A stretch of 64,000 nt of DNA. It comes from Phoronis australis (lineage: Eukaryota; Phoronida; Phoronidae). This document shows positions 10,691-24,800 of this stretch, one piece after another; positions within the stretch are counted from its first letter, which is position 1; each line of letters opens with the position of its first letter. The notes under the pieces were generated by a model that was given only the letters and a program-made list of their open reading frames with translations, did not search any database and was not told the origin of the DNA. The translations under genes and the position numbers were made by a program. Where the stretch lies: NCBI GenBank assembly GCA_002633005.1, contig NMRA01000013.1:672995-736994 (forward strand). The letters are read 5' to 3'.

Positions 10691-12461
10691 TTTTGGCCCA
10701 AATCCAGAATATTCTGTCCGATTTGGGTCATTCCCGTAGGCCTAATGGAATTCTGATACTGAATTTAAAATGTTCAGTTGATTACAAATTCTTATAATTG
10801 GGTATGTTTTCATGCAATCTTTATTTCGTACATGTAGTTTTAATTTATTACAGACACTCACAATGTTGTGTTGCTATTAAATTTTCAATTTTGTTAGGTT
10901 GACCAAGTCAAAATGGGGGCGATTACGGGTTGCAGCATTTCAAAGCAACTTATTTGGAAAATTGAGTTTCTAATATAAAGTTTTCAATGAATTTGAATAT
11001 AATTGCTTTGTACGAAAAGATCAAGCTGATATGAGTTGTAACATTTCCAAGTATTTTGCACCAAGTTAAACGGCCTATTGTTGCCTATACCAATACGGGA
11101 CACACTCTGGCGACAGCCGCCCGTAGGCCTATTGGAATCGCCCAGCGTTCACACCTTAGGCTTCAAAAAGACATGAATGCGAAGTTCATAACATCAAAGT
11201 TTTTGTATCAAGCAAATTACACTTTATAACAAACATAATTGTGAAATTGCTGATAACAATTCAGACGAAGCATTTTGTTTTTCCGACTGTTTCGACGGCC
11301 CCAGTCACAATCACGGGGATTCCCATATAGACCCATATTAGAATGTGTGTTAAATAATTAAATAAAAAATTCTAAAGGTAATGATTTTGATCGATTTTAA
11401 TATTAACTGACATGATTTTCCATGTATTTTGCACTAAATTAAATGGCCAGTCATATCTGCTTCCAACACTGTGTAGACACGGTGAAAGCCAAATTCGTTG
11501 TAACGATGATGTCATAGACTTCGATTAGTGCAAGCACCATCTCAAGTTTTTTTTTGGCGCTAAATGGGGTTCGTGATGGGGCTACTGAATTGTCTAAGGC
11601 CTACCTAATTAATGACTGGGATATGCTATGACATAGTATTTTGATGTTTTTCATCAATAAATGTATTTTAGATGTAAAAATAGTCATTTTGGCACCATAC
11701 TAGGCCTTTAAGACTCTAAGTGGTGTTACTTGGTTGTGCAATTATCTGCTGCACAATATGCCAAACAAACATCATACGTATTGCTGCATCAGTGACTAAG
11801 GAGACTATGGGAAGCTGTCAGAGATTTTTTTCACGGATTTTCAGTTCTGCAGGTGCAAAAACGAAAATCTATCATAGGATTACGGAGCTCAAAGTCATTG
11901 TAATGAGCTCCATTACCATTTCATACTTCAGAGAAACAGATTTTGTTCTAAAGGGGGGCCAAAACCTCTTGCTTGGTCTGTTTTCGAGCACCGTATTAGA
12001 CTTAAGAATCTCATGCACTGCCTAAAGTGCAAGGGGTCCACTTTCAAAACAACTGGGCAAATGCTGGATCTGCTTGCTTGAAAAGGTCTGTTCCTACTAT
12101 TACAAAAGTTAATGTTAAAACTAATCAAGATTTTTGAGAGTGCAAATTAAAAAATAGTGAATGGTGGATACGAGCAGAGGGGTCGTGTCATTGGACATAC
12201 AATGGGTCACGCAATGTTTCCTCTATTATAGAGCAGCCGAGTGTGATGGTACGCGTGCCCCACTGGAATTTGCGGTTGGACAGATACGAATATTTACAGC
12301 TGAAAACATAACACTTTCAGTGGTATCCGAGTTACCTGCTTTCCAAACCACTTTTTAAGCAATTGGGTGTTCAAGCTGCGTCTTAGCAGATAAAAGGTTT
12401 ACAACATGTAAATTTCGTTAGTGCGACTCAATTGTCAGTCAGGATAAGGCCCAATCACAAC
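10691..12461. other. No gene recognised; AT-rich, several TAGGCCTA words
   Basis: AT-rich sequence with unremarkable short open frames. TAGGCCTA-type palindromes occur at about 10737 and 11124, with more elsewhere in the window (10291, 41101, 45724, 45761, 45908). Confidence 0.5.
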
Positions 12462-12640
12462 AAGAGCAACGCTGAACGTTGAAATGCGCCCACAAATGCA
12501 TCGCAAAGGGTGTGCTTTTAGGGTTGTTTATTTGTGTCATTAAAATGGCCACTAGATGGCGCAAAATACACCGAATCTGCCTGAAAACCAAAAAAATGTC
12601 ATCTTGTCTTTAAAAGAAAGCCATTTACCAACATAGCTCG
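12462..12640 (+). mobile_element. Fragment of the CTCF-word TIR repeat (5' end)
   Basis: Starts AAGAGCAACGCTGAACGTTG and ATGCGCCCACAAATGCA as in the copies at 8011 and 18812, and includes GGCCACTAGATGGCGCA (about 12546). It then breaks off. Confidence 0.75.
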
Positions 12641-13511
12641 TGGCATACCCCGGGCAAAATAGATTACGATAAATATATTTATGTGAGCATATGGACCCGT
12701 TTTACTCCTTTCCCCCCTCATTTCGGTCTATTCCATTATTCTCTGTGTAGGACTACACGTCGTTTTCTGAGCCTTCGTATTGGTCTGTTGTTATCACGTG
12801 CCTCGAGTTTGGTCAGCTCTTAGCTCTTATAGGCTGATGATTGTCACGTGTCGTTAAACGTTTTCTTTGTTATTGTCACCTCGGTTCACCTTTGTTCCGG
12901 CCACATTGTCGTATGTTCCAAAACTTATTAATTTTTTCCCACCCTCTACCACACCGTTTTCGTTCTTTCATACTTCCACCTTGTCAGCGCTTTTTTATCG
13001 CCCATCTTACCAGAGATTATCATTTTTTATTTTTATATTACCTGTATTCACTATATTTACTTGAAATTCAATTTGTCATAATAAATGACCTTATATCGCC
13101 TACCTCAGTCTCCTTTTCATCTCTGGTAACGAGCTTCCGACGCACGTATCATTCATCTATTATTCCGGAAATGTGTCGATCATAAATGAAAAAATTAAAA
13201 GTAAGCCTTTATAGCCAAATAGGTGACAACTTGACAAATATTGCAGCAGTATGCTTTGGGCCAGCATCTCAAAACATGCACAAAATATTAGCCCTGTATG
13301 AATTTTTGAGTATATAGCAATTTTTCATTTTCATATGGTTTTATTATGAAATCATTCCTAATTCCTGACCTATTAAGTCTAAGTGAGACACACAGGGATT
13401 GAATCACACCAGGCCTCTGTAGTGATGTGTTGTGCAGTACAAAAAACTTTTGTTGCCCTACGCTGTTCCTACACTGGCCACTGTGGGACACAAAGAGCTA
13501 CGCAAGATGCA
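12641..13511. other. No gene recognised
   Basis: Contains a 114-codon plus-strand open frame (12841-13185), rich in Phe/Leu/Ser from a pyrimidine-rich strand, with no domain. Two CACGTG E-boxes are near 12797 and 12846. Confidence 0.45.
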
Positions 13512-15190
13512 TGTTTTTTTTTAATGTTTATTACGAAATCTTCAGAATACAATGAATATATATAACCCAGAAAACACCGAGAGGCATTAGATCTGGGTAA
13601 AAAAATACAAAGAAGTCTATATACAATTATTATATACGAATACATTAATAAAAAAAAACTGATGTTAAGAATACAATGATATATGACAACGAATGAAAAT
13701 AATTCATTTTCATACAGATGTATAAAATTCTATCTACTCAAACAAAGAGATTTAATGTTATAAAGAAATTCTGATACTATTTCAAATAAAACCTTATTTT
13801 CGTTTGAGTTAAGTTCTTGACATTCATATAGAAAGAAATTAATTTTGTTGTACAATTGCGGAATTTCAGAATATTTTTTATAAACGTTGGGGTATTATTC
13901 GAGTGCCTGGAAGAGCTGTACCCTCTCCTCCTTGCATACCTCACAAGCAAAGAAAACATGAGGATATATCTGGGTATCTCCACAGGAACACAGAGGCGAA
14001 ATATCATTAAAATTGTCTAAATTTCTCGTTGTTTAGGAATAGACCACATCTTGATCTGTATAGGGTTATTTCATGGTTGCGGGGAAGTTGGAATGATGTC
14101 AATGGGAGTGGCAAGTCTGGAGTAGTGGTATGCATTTTAAAGTTATTTTTTAGAGTGACGATTGAAGTGCTTTCTTTAATTTTGAATGGTAAGGAATTCC
14201 AGTTGTCAATACAAGTTAATATCGTTGATCTTCTGAAGGCTTGGCTGATGGAGGCTGGAATAGTATACATATTGCTTTGCTGGTCTCGTGCTTGGTCTTT
14301 CTTTCAAAGAGGATTTTGTTAGAGTAATTGTTTATGTTGGTTAAGACTTTGAATGTATACATGGACAGATCAACACTTTTTTCAGGTTTAAATTTCATCT
14401 TCCATTTGTAAGACCAGTCATAGAGTTTGTTAAGGTCAGTTTGCAATTGTAAGAAGTCATGGGGATGCTCTTTTGAGAATGGGTGGAAAATTGCAGTGTC
14501 ATCAGCATATAAGAATGTTTTAGAGCTTATCGTGTCTGGAAGATTATTGATGTACAGTAAAAAGAGTAAGGGGCCTAGTACGCTACCCTGTGGTACTTCA
14601 GCATTTACGAAACCTGGCGTTGATGATGATAAGACACCCTCAATTCGGACTTTGTAAGTTCGATTTTCCAGATATGATTTTAAAAGTAAGAAGAGAGTGC
14701 CTGAGAAACCGTAAGATTGTAATTTATGTAGAAGCAGGTCATGGGGAACGACATCAAAAGCTGACGCAATGTCTAAAAATACGGATCTCACGTTGTACCC
14801 TTGCTCAAACTTTAGGTGGATGTCGTGTACAATTTCTGTAAGTTGCGACACAGTGCTGTTACCAGGCATGAATCCAATCTGTTTTCGAGTTCCCTTTTTG
14901 TATTGGTATCATAACGCCAGGCTTCCAGTTCGAAGGAAATTTTCCAGATTGTAGTATTTTGTTGTATAATGTTGTCAGAGGAAGTGTAAGCTCTCTTGCT
15001 ATTATCTTGATCATTTTATTGGTTATGAGATTGGTACCATCATTTTTGTTTTCGTACATGTTTTCTAGTAGTTTTCTGACTTCAGATGGTTGGGCTTCTA
15101 TGTAAGAGAGGTGTTCTAATGTTCTGTTTGGGAATTCTGGATAGTTTATTGTTGGTGCAATGTGACTCTTGGCAGTGAAGTAGTCTAGAA
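13512..15190 (-). mobile_element. 5'-truncated non-LTR retrotransposon (LINE), Jockey/CR1/L2-like
   Basis: On the minus strand it carries the region upstream of RT (FPSNWKPGVMIPIQKGN), the RT domain, and the C-terminal tail (TCIDNWNSLPFKIKES, then a CSCGDTQIYPHVFFACEVC zinc-knuckle-like end). The 3' end is an A tail (T run at about 13514-13523 on the plus strand). The frame is broken near 14860, where the expected YRPISLL-type segment is deleted. It is a dead copy in the stabilin intron or flank. Confidence 0.88.
14216..14869 (-). pseudogene. LINE reverse transcriptase fragment
   Basis: A 217-codon open stretch with RT motifs in order: FLDIASAFDVVPHDLLLHKL (motif A, catalytic Asp present), VPQGSVLGPLLFLLYINNLP (motif B), and FLYADDTAIF (motif C with the ADD catalytic pair). 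The N-terminal fingers and endonuclease are missing or in other frames, so it is not functional. Confidence 0.92.
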
Positions 15191-15701
15191 ATAAGATACA
15201 TGTTCAAAATTAAACAATCCATGTTTAAGTTTTGATGTACCTTCAGTGTAAAGAACTTGACAGAGAAAATGGGGAATGAGTTTTGAGCAAGTCAATGGAA
15301 ATCTACTGAACGCTATGCCTAAAAAATAACATACTACGCTATGCCAGTCCAAAGAAAACGCCATCCTGCAAATAACTTACGCAGAAACTATGACGATACA
15401 GCAATCCATGAGTATTCGACTCAATTTTGTCTTACTTACTAAGCCGCACAACACAACTCCATGTAGGCCCGGAATGAAACACCCTTAACTGAATTTCTTG
15501 CTTAATGGAATAATTCATTGAAAATTTAAGCTATTTTGAAATTGGGATAAGATTCCAACACAGCAACCTGAATGCATGCATTAATCAGGTAGGACAATTG
15601 TCTCGCGAGCGCCACCTGATGGATTCCAAGCTCCTCAATACTTTCAGCCCTATGCAATACACAGCATCAACTGCCTTATTTGAAGGATCGTGCAGTCTTA
15701 C
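15191..15701. other. Stabilin downstream intron start; nothing recognised
   Basis: Sequence between the exon 13 donor and the LINE, with no supported feature. Confidence 0.5.
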
Positions 15702-15857
15702 CTTAACCTTAATAGTTTTGTTCACTGGACACCTGCTGGGGAGGAGTGGTTCAAGCCCTTCTGGTAGCAGTACCTTGTCAAGGTTGTGATAAAAACCGTT
15801 GGAAGCCGCAATGTCCGACTGAATGATGTTCGTGTTGCCAGCCAGCTTAAGACGACC
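15702..15857 (-). CDS. STAB2: Stabilin exon 13: end of FAS1-2, start of next Cys-rich module
   Basis: A 156-bp exon, phase 0 to 0, donor GTAAGA. It encodes IIQSDIAASNGFYHNLDKVL (the FAS1 H2 box with D..ASNG) and LPEGLEPLLPSRCPVNKTIK. In stabilins the second FAS1 domain ends with LP..RC before the second Cys-rich/EGF block, so the next exon should start that block. I found no such exon between 1 and 15700; it is probably outside the window. Confidence 0.9.
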
Positions 15858-18800
15858 CTGAAAATGCACTGCATACTAGCATAAATTACTTTAATTGAAA
15901 TAAATCGCATTCCTATGGTTTTCCAAAACTTAGCAATTCACTGTTCAGAACTTTTAACTCTTCAATCGTGTGTGTGTTTTCTTAGATAAAGAAAAATCTC
16001 TTGTTTACGAAACCCATTTCAGAATAATCTTGCAAGGGGTCAATCCGTCACAGAAACTACAATGGTTAGATGATATAAAGATGATTATGCTAAGGCAATG
16101 TGTAAAAGGGTATTGCGCAAGGATATCCCCGCGTTCATGGGGATGAGTGTTTTGCAATGACAAGCCTTTGTTTTGATTTTGTGTTTACTTGAAGAAACAA
16201 TACAGTTCTCAAATAAGGCAAGATAAAAAGATCAGGGGTCTGATTTATGAAATGTGATTCGAGACTTTAAGTCAGGAACTTCATCTGACGTATCAACTTC
16301 ACACTTGCTGATTAAAGTTTTAGCATAGCAATTATTTAGATGTCAAAGCCCAGAAATAATTCATGCAAACTATCTCAGGAACAAGAACTTATGGCTGCAT
16401 TAACTGTACTTGTTATGCACTCGCGCTGTGGGAGAGTATCCTGATTTCACTGATCGGCTAGTTAGGATACAGCCACGTTGTTATCAGTTTGACAGCGATA
16501 GCAAAAGGAGAGAATATTGCCAAACCAATGTTTACATAGTTCATCTCTCTCAATGTCTGCATTCATCTGGTAAGCTCACATAATTCAGTGATTATATTGT
16601 AAACAGCACGCTTGACGCTAATCAATATTTAATAAAAAAAATTTTTAAGCGACGTTCAACAAATGTCGTGGAGAAGATGCGTTTTTCATGAAACGCTGTC
16701 ACCAAAAAAACTTCAAACGAAGAAAAACGGTTGACTTTCAAAGAAATTAGACTTAACTTTCAATAGCTGATTCCTTTGTAAGACTTAAGTTCTGAACCAC
16801 TTATAACCACAGCATTGTGTACCAACACAATACGCAAGTTAAATGAAACCTCATCCTAGATCAGATCGCGATATTGGTAATTTCTCGGTTTTATCAATCC
16901 AGGGGAACAGTAGTAATGGTTTGCTAATGGGGGTTTTAATTATATCTTGGAAACAGTTAGGTGGAACGTAAGACTAAATTTCTGACTTAAAGACTCTCTG
17001 CTTCCTTTCAGTTAAAAACCTCTTGAAAGGAATTTGACCACAAACTTAGGCAGATGTAAGCCATACCAGTAAGTGCAAAAGCTAAAAAGTGAATGATTGA
17101 CCACATATTTCTACACTACACAACAGTTTTAAAGGCCGGATATTTATTTGGGGAGAATTCCAATGGAAACTCTATTTCTGGCTCCCAGAGGCGACTACAA
17201 AAGAAGAGGAGTACGGTCTTCGGGATTGTCGCTCTGAAGGGTGACTTTTTCGCGGTCTACTTATTTTTCAAAAATGTAATCATTTATTGAAAAGAAAAGT
17301 ATATGTGGCATTATTATATGTTGAAATTTGATTTTACACTAATACAAGGTACCACTGGGCTCATGGACTGGTATTCAGGTCACTAAATGACAAAAACTAA
17401 GGGTAGAAGATGGCAGACGATTTGATTCATTGTGGTTGAAGGAAGGTGAAAAGAGGTGAAACATAACCAGTAAGACCGTCTGTGATTTTGTAAATGTGTC
17501 AAGGAAATTTGATTTAGTTAGTACTAACACATAACAAGTATTTTCCTCACATTCTTTTGGTTTCTATCCATTTCACGAAGTGGTGAAAAGCCCTTTAGCG
17601 GACCTTCAGCTCTGGAGCTGAGTATTGGCTAAGCTAAGCTCCACTCAATAAATAGCAGAGTATTTGAACTGCTAAAGACACCAGCCTCGACTAATCAGCA
17701 AATGACTGCCACACAGCAGCAAGAATTAACAATTTTTTAAATCACAAAAACAACATAATATTATATAACTCTGGTCGAAGCTTAATTATAACATTAAGAA
17801 GTCTATCCCTTTCAACAATAGTTTTTTAGCCGTGAATCTGATTACGTCCATTTAAAGACCAATGGAGAGTGTATTCATACCAAGCTGGTGATTCTAATGT
17901 CGAAAGCACTGTGACCAATGGTTCTGAGGCGCGTCATATCTACCATGTCCAGTGCCAGGGCCTGAAACCAGTTGAGAGTATCAATCAAGATAGTTTCAAG
18001 TTCTACCAACACAACTGCTATTAAAATCCAAGGAGGTACTAAATTCTGGGCTTGGCTATTGAAAACCCATAGAGGGTAAAACATTTATCTTCTTAGCCAG
18101 GATCATTAAGTCTTTATTAAGTTGTGTTTACTTACAGTGGCCAACCAGGACAGTCCTATTACTAAGATTAGGGTTCATAAGGAACTGCTTTCACTGATCT
18201 TGCATGTCAGTTTCAAAAGGCCTATTGCTGCGAACGACACCCATGGTTTACAATGGGGTCCGCAAAACTCTAAGCTTTTGTTGGGGTTAATTTCAAAGTC
18301 ACTTTCAGGATTTCCCCACTTGGGAACCAATTTTCTCCAAATGAATAACGAGCATCAAACTGGTTCTCAAAATCCGGGACCCCTGTAAGTAACCAGTGCC
18401 CATAAAACGAGGTGTTTTACAAGGATTCTTGGACAGTTGTCTTTTCAATCCAAGCAGTTTCAAGAGATGCCATATTCTCAAAAGTTTGTCTTACAACCAA
18501 AGTTTTAAAACTTCAATAATATTAAAAGAACTTTTGTGGTAGGAAAAGGAACCATTGTGCATTGTTTCTATCTGAAAAAGTGAACCCATTCACACGGAAT
18601 TAAATCAGGAAAGGCACCCCTTTTGAAGGAATTTGTGTGTTAAAAGGAACTCTTTCGCAGGGGAAGTCAGTGTATTTATTTTTCTGTGGGAGTACTGCCA
18701 ACCCGGGTGTTAAAAGGATAAATTTCCTCCCTGCCAATGGTCAGTTACGAAAACCATGTAAATGATCAATCAACTTCTCCAACACTCGGGTCTTCACCAT

Positions 18801-21800
18801 ACCATACGGTACAAGAGCAACGCGGAGCGTTGAAATGCGCCCACAATTGCACCGCATACGGTATCCTTCTAGGGTTGTTTATTGGTACCATAAAGTGGCC
18901 AGTAGAGGGCATACTTTGCAAAATGGAAAGGCATGGTCCTTGTCTCCTCAATAGGCTAGGGGCAAAATGTGAGTAATCTTCATAATACAAGCACATCCTA
19001 TACACCAGTTGCTTAAAGCACCACAGAAACATAGAATTAAAAACAAATTTACCAACATACGAGATTAGCACAGCATTAGAATGCCAGAAACAAATTTCTA
19101 CTTGGAACTTTTCCTTCACAGTCACGAAGTAACACAAAGTATACACCTGAAGACCTATGAAAATACAGAGGTCAATGTAAAATACTAAAATTGCCACTAG
19201 AGGCAAATACTAAAATTGCCACTAGAGGCATACCGGTAATCAGAATCATCCTAAAGTCGTCATCGTCCGTTGTCAACATCACATAAATACACTTGCTAAA
19301 TTTAGTAAAGATCCTGCAAACGGTTTGGGAGATACAGCCATGGGTGCAAAACAAACTGCCACTAGGAGGAGCCACAGTACTCAAAGTCATGGGAAATTCA
19401 GCGTCAACCGTCCTCTTCATAGTAAGACCATACATGCCAATTTTCACAATCATACTTAGAGCGGTTTGGTTGATAGAGGGGTGGACGCCAAAAAACAGAC
19501 CCAAAAAAATGGCCACTGGGTGTCGCAAACTAGGTCGCATCCATCCGAAAACGGGAGGATAGCGTCATCGCACTAATAGGTGCCTACATATAAAATTTCA
19601 TGAAAATCCGTTGAGGACTTGTGAAGATACAGAGGTAAACGTAAAAAAATAAAATTGCCACTAGGGGGCACACTGGTAGGCGGATCCGTCCAAAAGTCGT
19701 CATTGTGTGTTGTTAACATCATATAAATACACTTATTAAATTTCAAAAAGATCCTGCGAACGATTTAGGAGATATAGCCATGGGCGCAAAAAAAAAACAA
19801 AACTACCACTAGGAGGCGCCACAGTAGTCCAAATCGTCTGAAAATCATTGTCAGCTGTCCTCTTTATAGTAAGCATATACATGCCAATTTTCACAATCAT
19901 CCTTTGAGCGGTTTGGTTGATAGAGGGGTGGACGCAAAAATACAGACTCGAAAACCGTAAAAATGGCCACTAGGTGGCGCAAACTATGTCGAATCCATCT
20001 GAAAACGGGAGGATAGCGTCATCTCACTAATAGGTGGCCACTAGGTGGCACAAACTATGTCGAATCCATCTGAAAACGGGAGGATAGCGTCATCTCACTA
20101 ATAGGTGCCTACATACCAAATTTCATAAAAATCTGTTAAGGACTTTTGAAGATACAAAGGTAAGCGTAAAAAACTAAAATTGCCATTAGGGGGCACACCG
20201 GTAGTCGGATCCGTCCAAAAGTTCGCACATGCCGTCCCATTCATGACTGGAACATATGTGCCAAATTTCATGAACGTATGTCAAAGGGTTTTGGAGATAA
20301 AGCAGCGGACGCCGGACGGACGCCGCCCGGACGGACGGACGGATGGAGATGACGGCACAATGCGTCCACATATAAATATGTGGGCGCATAAAAATTGAAC
20401 AAGCGCGATGCTGCATGCACAGATGACGCCCGTGGTCAAATTCTTTCGATTCCCTGAATGAGCCCTGCAGTTTCTGAATAGGTTGTCACGTGATACTTCT
20501 GATCGTCTGCACTCTGGCAAAATGTCCTTGGTTTAGTTGCTAAGAAACAACCTCAGGAAGAATCAAATCAACAATATGAAAAGAGAAGAGTACGAGGAGG
20601 ATTCTGTCATGGGAAATTATAGGTTTCCTGGCCTGCGAGACAGTGAACAAGGGATGACGTGTAATTTTTTTGGCGGCGTTTCCCCAAGTACAGCTGGAAG
20701 CACAGCGTTCGTCAGCAGATGTAAGCCATACAGGTAAGTGCAAAAGTTAAAAAGTGAATGATTGACTACATATTTCTACACTACACAGCAGTTTTAAAGG
20801 CCGGGTATTTATTTGGGGAGAATTCCAAAGGAAACTCTTATTCCTGGCTCCCAGAGGCGACTACAAAAGAAGAGGAGTACGGTCTTCAGGATTGTCGCTC
20901 TGAAGGGTGACTTTTTCGCGGTCTACTTACTTTTAAAAAATGTAATCATTTATTGAAAAGAAAAGTATATGTGGCATTATTATATGTTGAAATTTGATTT
21001 TAAACTTAAATGCAAGGTGACCATGGTTAGAAGAATTGTTAAAAAAAACAACTTAAGCATACAGCATGCACGGCACTAGAGGAGGCTCAAAACAGACAGC
21101 ACTACGGTAACACATTACCTAGGTGTGCACCTGCACGGTGCTGTTTGAGATTGTACTTGGGGCAAGTGAGTTCGTTGTTCGGGCAAGTAAAAATTTCAGA
21201 TGAAAATTTTACTTGCTTAAAAAGTTATGTTAAGCCCTGTGAACTAGAGCATTCACTGGGCTCATTGACTGGTATTCAGGTCACTAAATGACAAAAACTA
21301 AGGGTAGAAGAAGCCAGACGATTTGATTCATTGTTGTTAAAGGAAGGTGAAAAGAGGTGAAACATAACCGGTAAGACCGTCTGTGATTTTCTAAATGTGT
21401 CAAGGAAATTTGATTAGTTAGTACTAACACATAACAAGTATTTTCCTCACATTCTTTTGGTTTCTATTCATTTCACGAAGTGGTGAAACGCCCTCCAGCG
21501 GACCTTTAGCTCTGGAGCTGAGTATTGGCTAAGCTAAGCTCCACTCAATAAATAGCAGAGTATTTGAACTGCTTAAGACACCAGCCTCGACTAATCAGCA
21601 AATGACTGCCACACAGAATTGACGATTTTTAAATCACAAAAACAACATAATATTATATAACTCTGGTCGAAGCTTAATTATAACATTAAGAAGTCTATCC
21701 CTTTCAACAATAGTTTTTTAGCCGTGAATCTGATTACGTCCATTTAAAGACCAATGGAGAGTGTATTCATACCAAGCTGGTGATTCTTATGTCGAAAGCA

Positions 21801-24800
21801 CTGTGACCAATGGTTCTGAGGCGCGTCATATCTACCATGTCCAATGCCAGGGCCTGAAATCAGTTGAGAGACAGTATGAATCAAGATAGTTTCAAGTTCT
21901 ACCATATTTAGTGTCAACACAACTGCAATTAAAATGCAAGGAGGTACTAAATTCTGGGCTTGGCTATTGAAAACAAAGAGGGTAATAAAACATTTATCTT
22001 CTTAGCCAGGATAATTAAGTCTTTATTAAGTTGTGTTTACTTACAGAGGCCAACCAGGACAGTCCTATTATTAACATTAGGGTTCATAATGAACTGCTTT
22101 CACTGATCTTGCATGGCAATTTCAAAAGACCTATTGCGTGAGAACGACACCCATGATTTACAATGAGGTCCGCAAAACTAAGCGTTTGTTGGCATTAATT
22201 TCAAAGTCACTTTCAAGATTTCCCCACTAGGGAACCAATTTTCTCCAAATGAATAACGGGCATCAAACCTCAAAATCCGGGACCCCTGTAAGTAACCAGT
22301 AGCCACAAACCGAGGTGTTTTACAAGGATTCTTGGACAGTTGTCTTTTCAATCCAAGCAGTTTCAAGAGATGCCATGTTCTCAAAACTGAGTTTGTCTTA
22401 CAAACAAAGTTTTAATATTAAAAGAATTTTTGTGGTAGGAAAAGGAAACATTGTGCATTGTTTCTAACTGACAAAGTGAACCCTTTCACACGGAATTAAA
22501 TCAGGAAAGGCACCTCTTTTGAAGGAATTTTCGTGTTACAAGGAACTCTTTCGCAGGGGAAGTCAGCCACTTGAGTAGTACGACCCGTATATATTTTTCT
22601 TTGGGAGTACTGCCAACCCGGGTGTTTATTAAGATAAATTTCCTCCCTGCCAATGGTCAGCTATGAAAACCATGTAAATGGTTGATCAACTTCTCCAACA
22701 CTCGGGTCTCCACCGTGTCATACAGTAAAATCTAACCAATTCAGAACACAATATGGCAGAAAAGTGATTTAGTTCCTCATTTTTTTCAGAAAAAGTATGC
22801 AGAGTTAAATTCATGCTTTCCTTTGATCAAGTTCTGAACAATTCTTACCATCTGAAAATATCTTGCAAAAAGTGTGGCCATTCACAACAATGCCCCTTGA
22901 AACATGAAAAAAATTACAAATTTGGCAACTATTTTTGTCTGGTATTGGTGACATTTTACCATACCTACAACTGGTTTCTACAAATAAATGAAATTGAAAC
23001 AAATATGAACTAGCCTAATTTTAGAACAGTTGGCCGACCCTGACACAAATAGGATTCTGGGTTTTTAATCCTCTATGTTTTGATACCCTGAATGTTCTGT
23101 ACAGGGACAGAAATTAAGTTCTATCATAGTTTAAAAATATCAAATTGAGAAGTAACCTCGACTCTTAACTTGAAATTAACGTATAGCGTAAAAGTGAGAA
23201 AATGCCTCTTTAAAGCCTAATGAGATATAACTACAGAGCTGCTAGCCAATTAAGCACATAATCTATAACCTTGTGGTAAAAAATCTAAATTTTGGAAGGT
23301 AAAACTTTAATGTATGATATCCAAAATTTTTTAAAAGTTTAAATTTCAATCGAAAAGCGTGTGATACACCTCAAAATAACAATTTTCAATTTTAAATTGC
23401 ATTTAACTAATGGATGGATCAGTAACACTTGGCAGCCCTCCAAATGAAAAAAGTTAATCATGGAGCAAAAGGGTCATCTTCGTAAATTAGACTGACAGGT
23501 CTCTTATCGACTCTAGGACTTGTTCTTCAGAAAAATTCATTCAGAAAGAGAGAATCAGACGCTAGAGGGCAGGGTTGTTACTCCCAAGTCATTTAGCTGT
23601 CCGCATGCTGTGATGAGTGTGGATGGATTCTAAGAAGCCCGCTGCCAATATCCTCTAAACTGAACACCATATTGCATCCCTCCAGTTAGAAGCCTACGAC
23701 CGACGTACCTGTGTTCCGTTGACGATGTGAGTGTTCACCAGTGCCATGAGCTTTCCTTTTCCATCAGGGGACAACAAGTAGTCTAGGGTGTGAGGGGGCA
23801 GGGAATCAAGTGCGGCGTTGTTCGGGGCAAATATCGTCAGTGGGGGCCACACTTGTGACAAGTTGCCAAGCAGACCAGATGCCTGTAGTAGAGACTCAAA
23901 GCGGTTGTATCGCCCGTCTGACTGGATCATCTCAGCAAGGGTTTTCTACAAAAAGACACAAGTTATGGAGAACTCTCACAAACTTTGTACTAGGAGAAAA
24001 TACTAAGTAACTAATAATCCTACCCACTATTTTTGCAGACCCTCCCACCCGTTCCCCATTTAATTCATTCATTAGCACACAGCAAATGATGCAGCAGGCG
24101 GTCTGATACACATTGCACCACACGTGCACAGACCACTCAGTTGGATGCAATGTAACACCTATGCACACACATACACACAAACTTAAAGACCAACATAAGA
24201 AGATAGAGACCTGACACAAGGGTCAAGCAGTGGGGTCCAGTGGGATTTGAACCCACAATCTTAGGAACAGGAGGCCGACACTCGACACACTAGACCCAGG
24301 GCTTGGAATGACCAATGACAAAAAACGCGGAAACTTTTACGGCCCAAATCATGCGCGCTACCCAGCCTTGAAATGGTCGATGTGAACCTTTCCCCGACAA
24401 AAATCGGGAGGACTAAAAAACAAACAAACAAAAAAAAACTTACCACCATCAGCAGCATGCGTCTGCACCCTTTTAGCTCGTCGGTCCACTCCTAACCCAC
24501 TCATTTTTGGCTGCAGAGCCATAGTATTTGTCGCCGCGGATTACAATAACACGAGACGCCATTGAAAATCCCACCACGCTATCCCAGATGCCCCGGTAAT
24601 GTTGACAATTTACGTTCCTCCGAAACATAAAGAGCAACTTCCGCTTTTTGAGGGTTACGTCGTCTGCAACGCCGCGGTAAGAAAGGAATTTGCCGCGGAA
24701 ATTGTGGATCAAATCCGATTTTTTTTACGCGTAAATATAATAAAATGCACAGACAGAACATTTGAAAAAAGCGGAAATCCACGTTTCCGCGGAAAATTCC

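Larger units (their letters stand above)
20716..22723. repeat. Segmental duplication 1, right copy (holds exon 12 copy 2)
   Basis: Pairs with 17051-18806. It carries an extra segment at about 21017-21256 that is absent from the left copy and ends TTAAGCCCTG, like a hAT-type terminus. Confidence 0.93.

Noticed and set aside
12841-13185. 114-codon plus-strand ORF
   Set aside because: Pyrimidine-rich strand giving Phe/Ser/Leu-rich peptide; no domain or homologous copy.
18766-19206. 146-codon minus-strand ORF
   Set aside because: Crosses the border between a segmental duplication and a TIR repeat, so it cannot be an old gene.
20290-20345. CRISPR-like GGACGGACG repeats
   Set aside because: A simple minisatellite at the end of a TIR repeat, no spacer structure, and the genome is animal.
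24240-24300. tRNA gene on the minus strand
   Set aside because: The T arm is perfect and some acceptor-like pairing exists, but the anticodon arm does not fold and the A box continues past an inserted element. Better explained as a SINE head.
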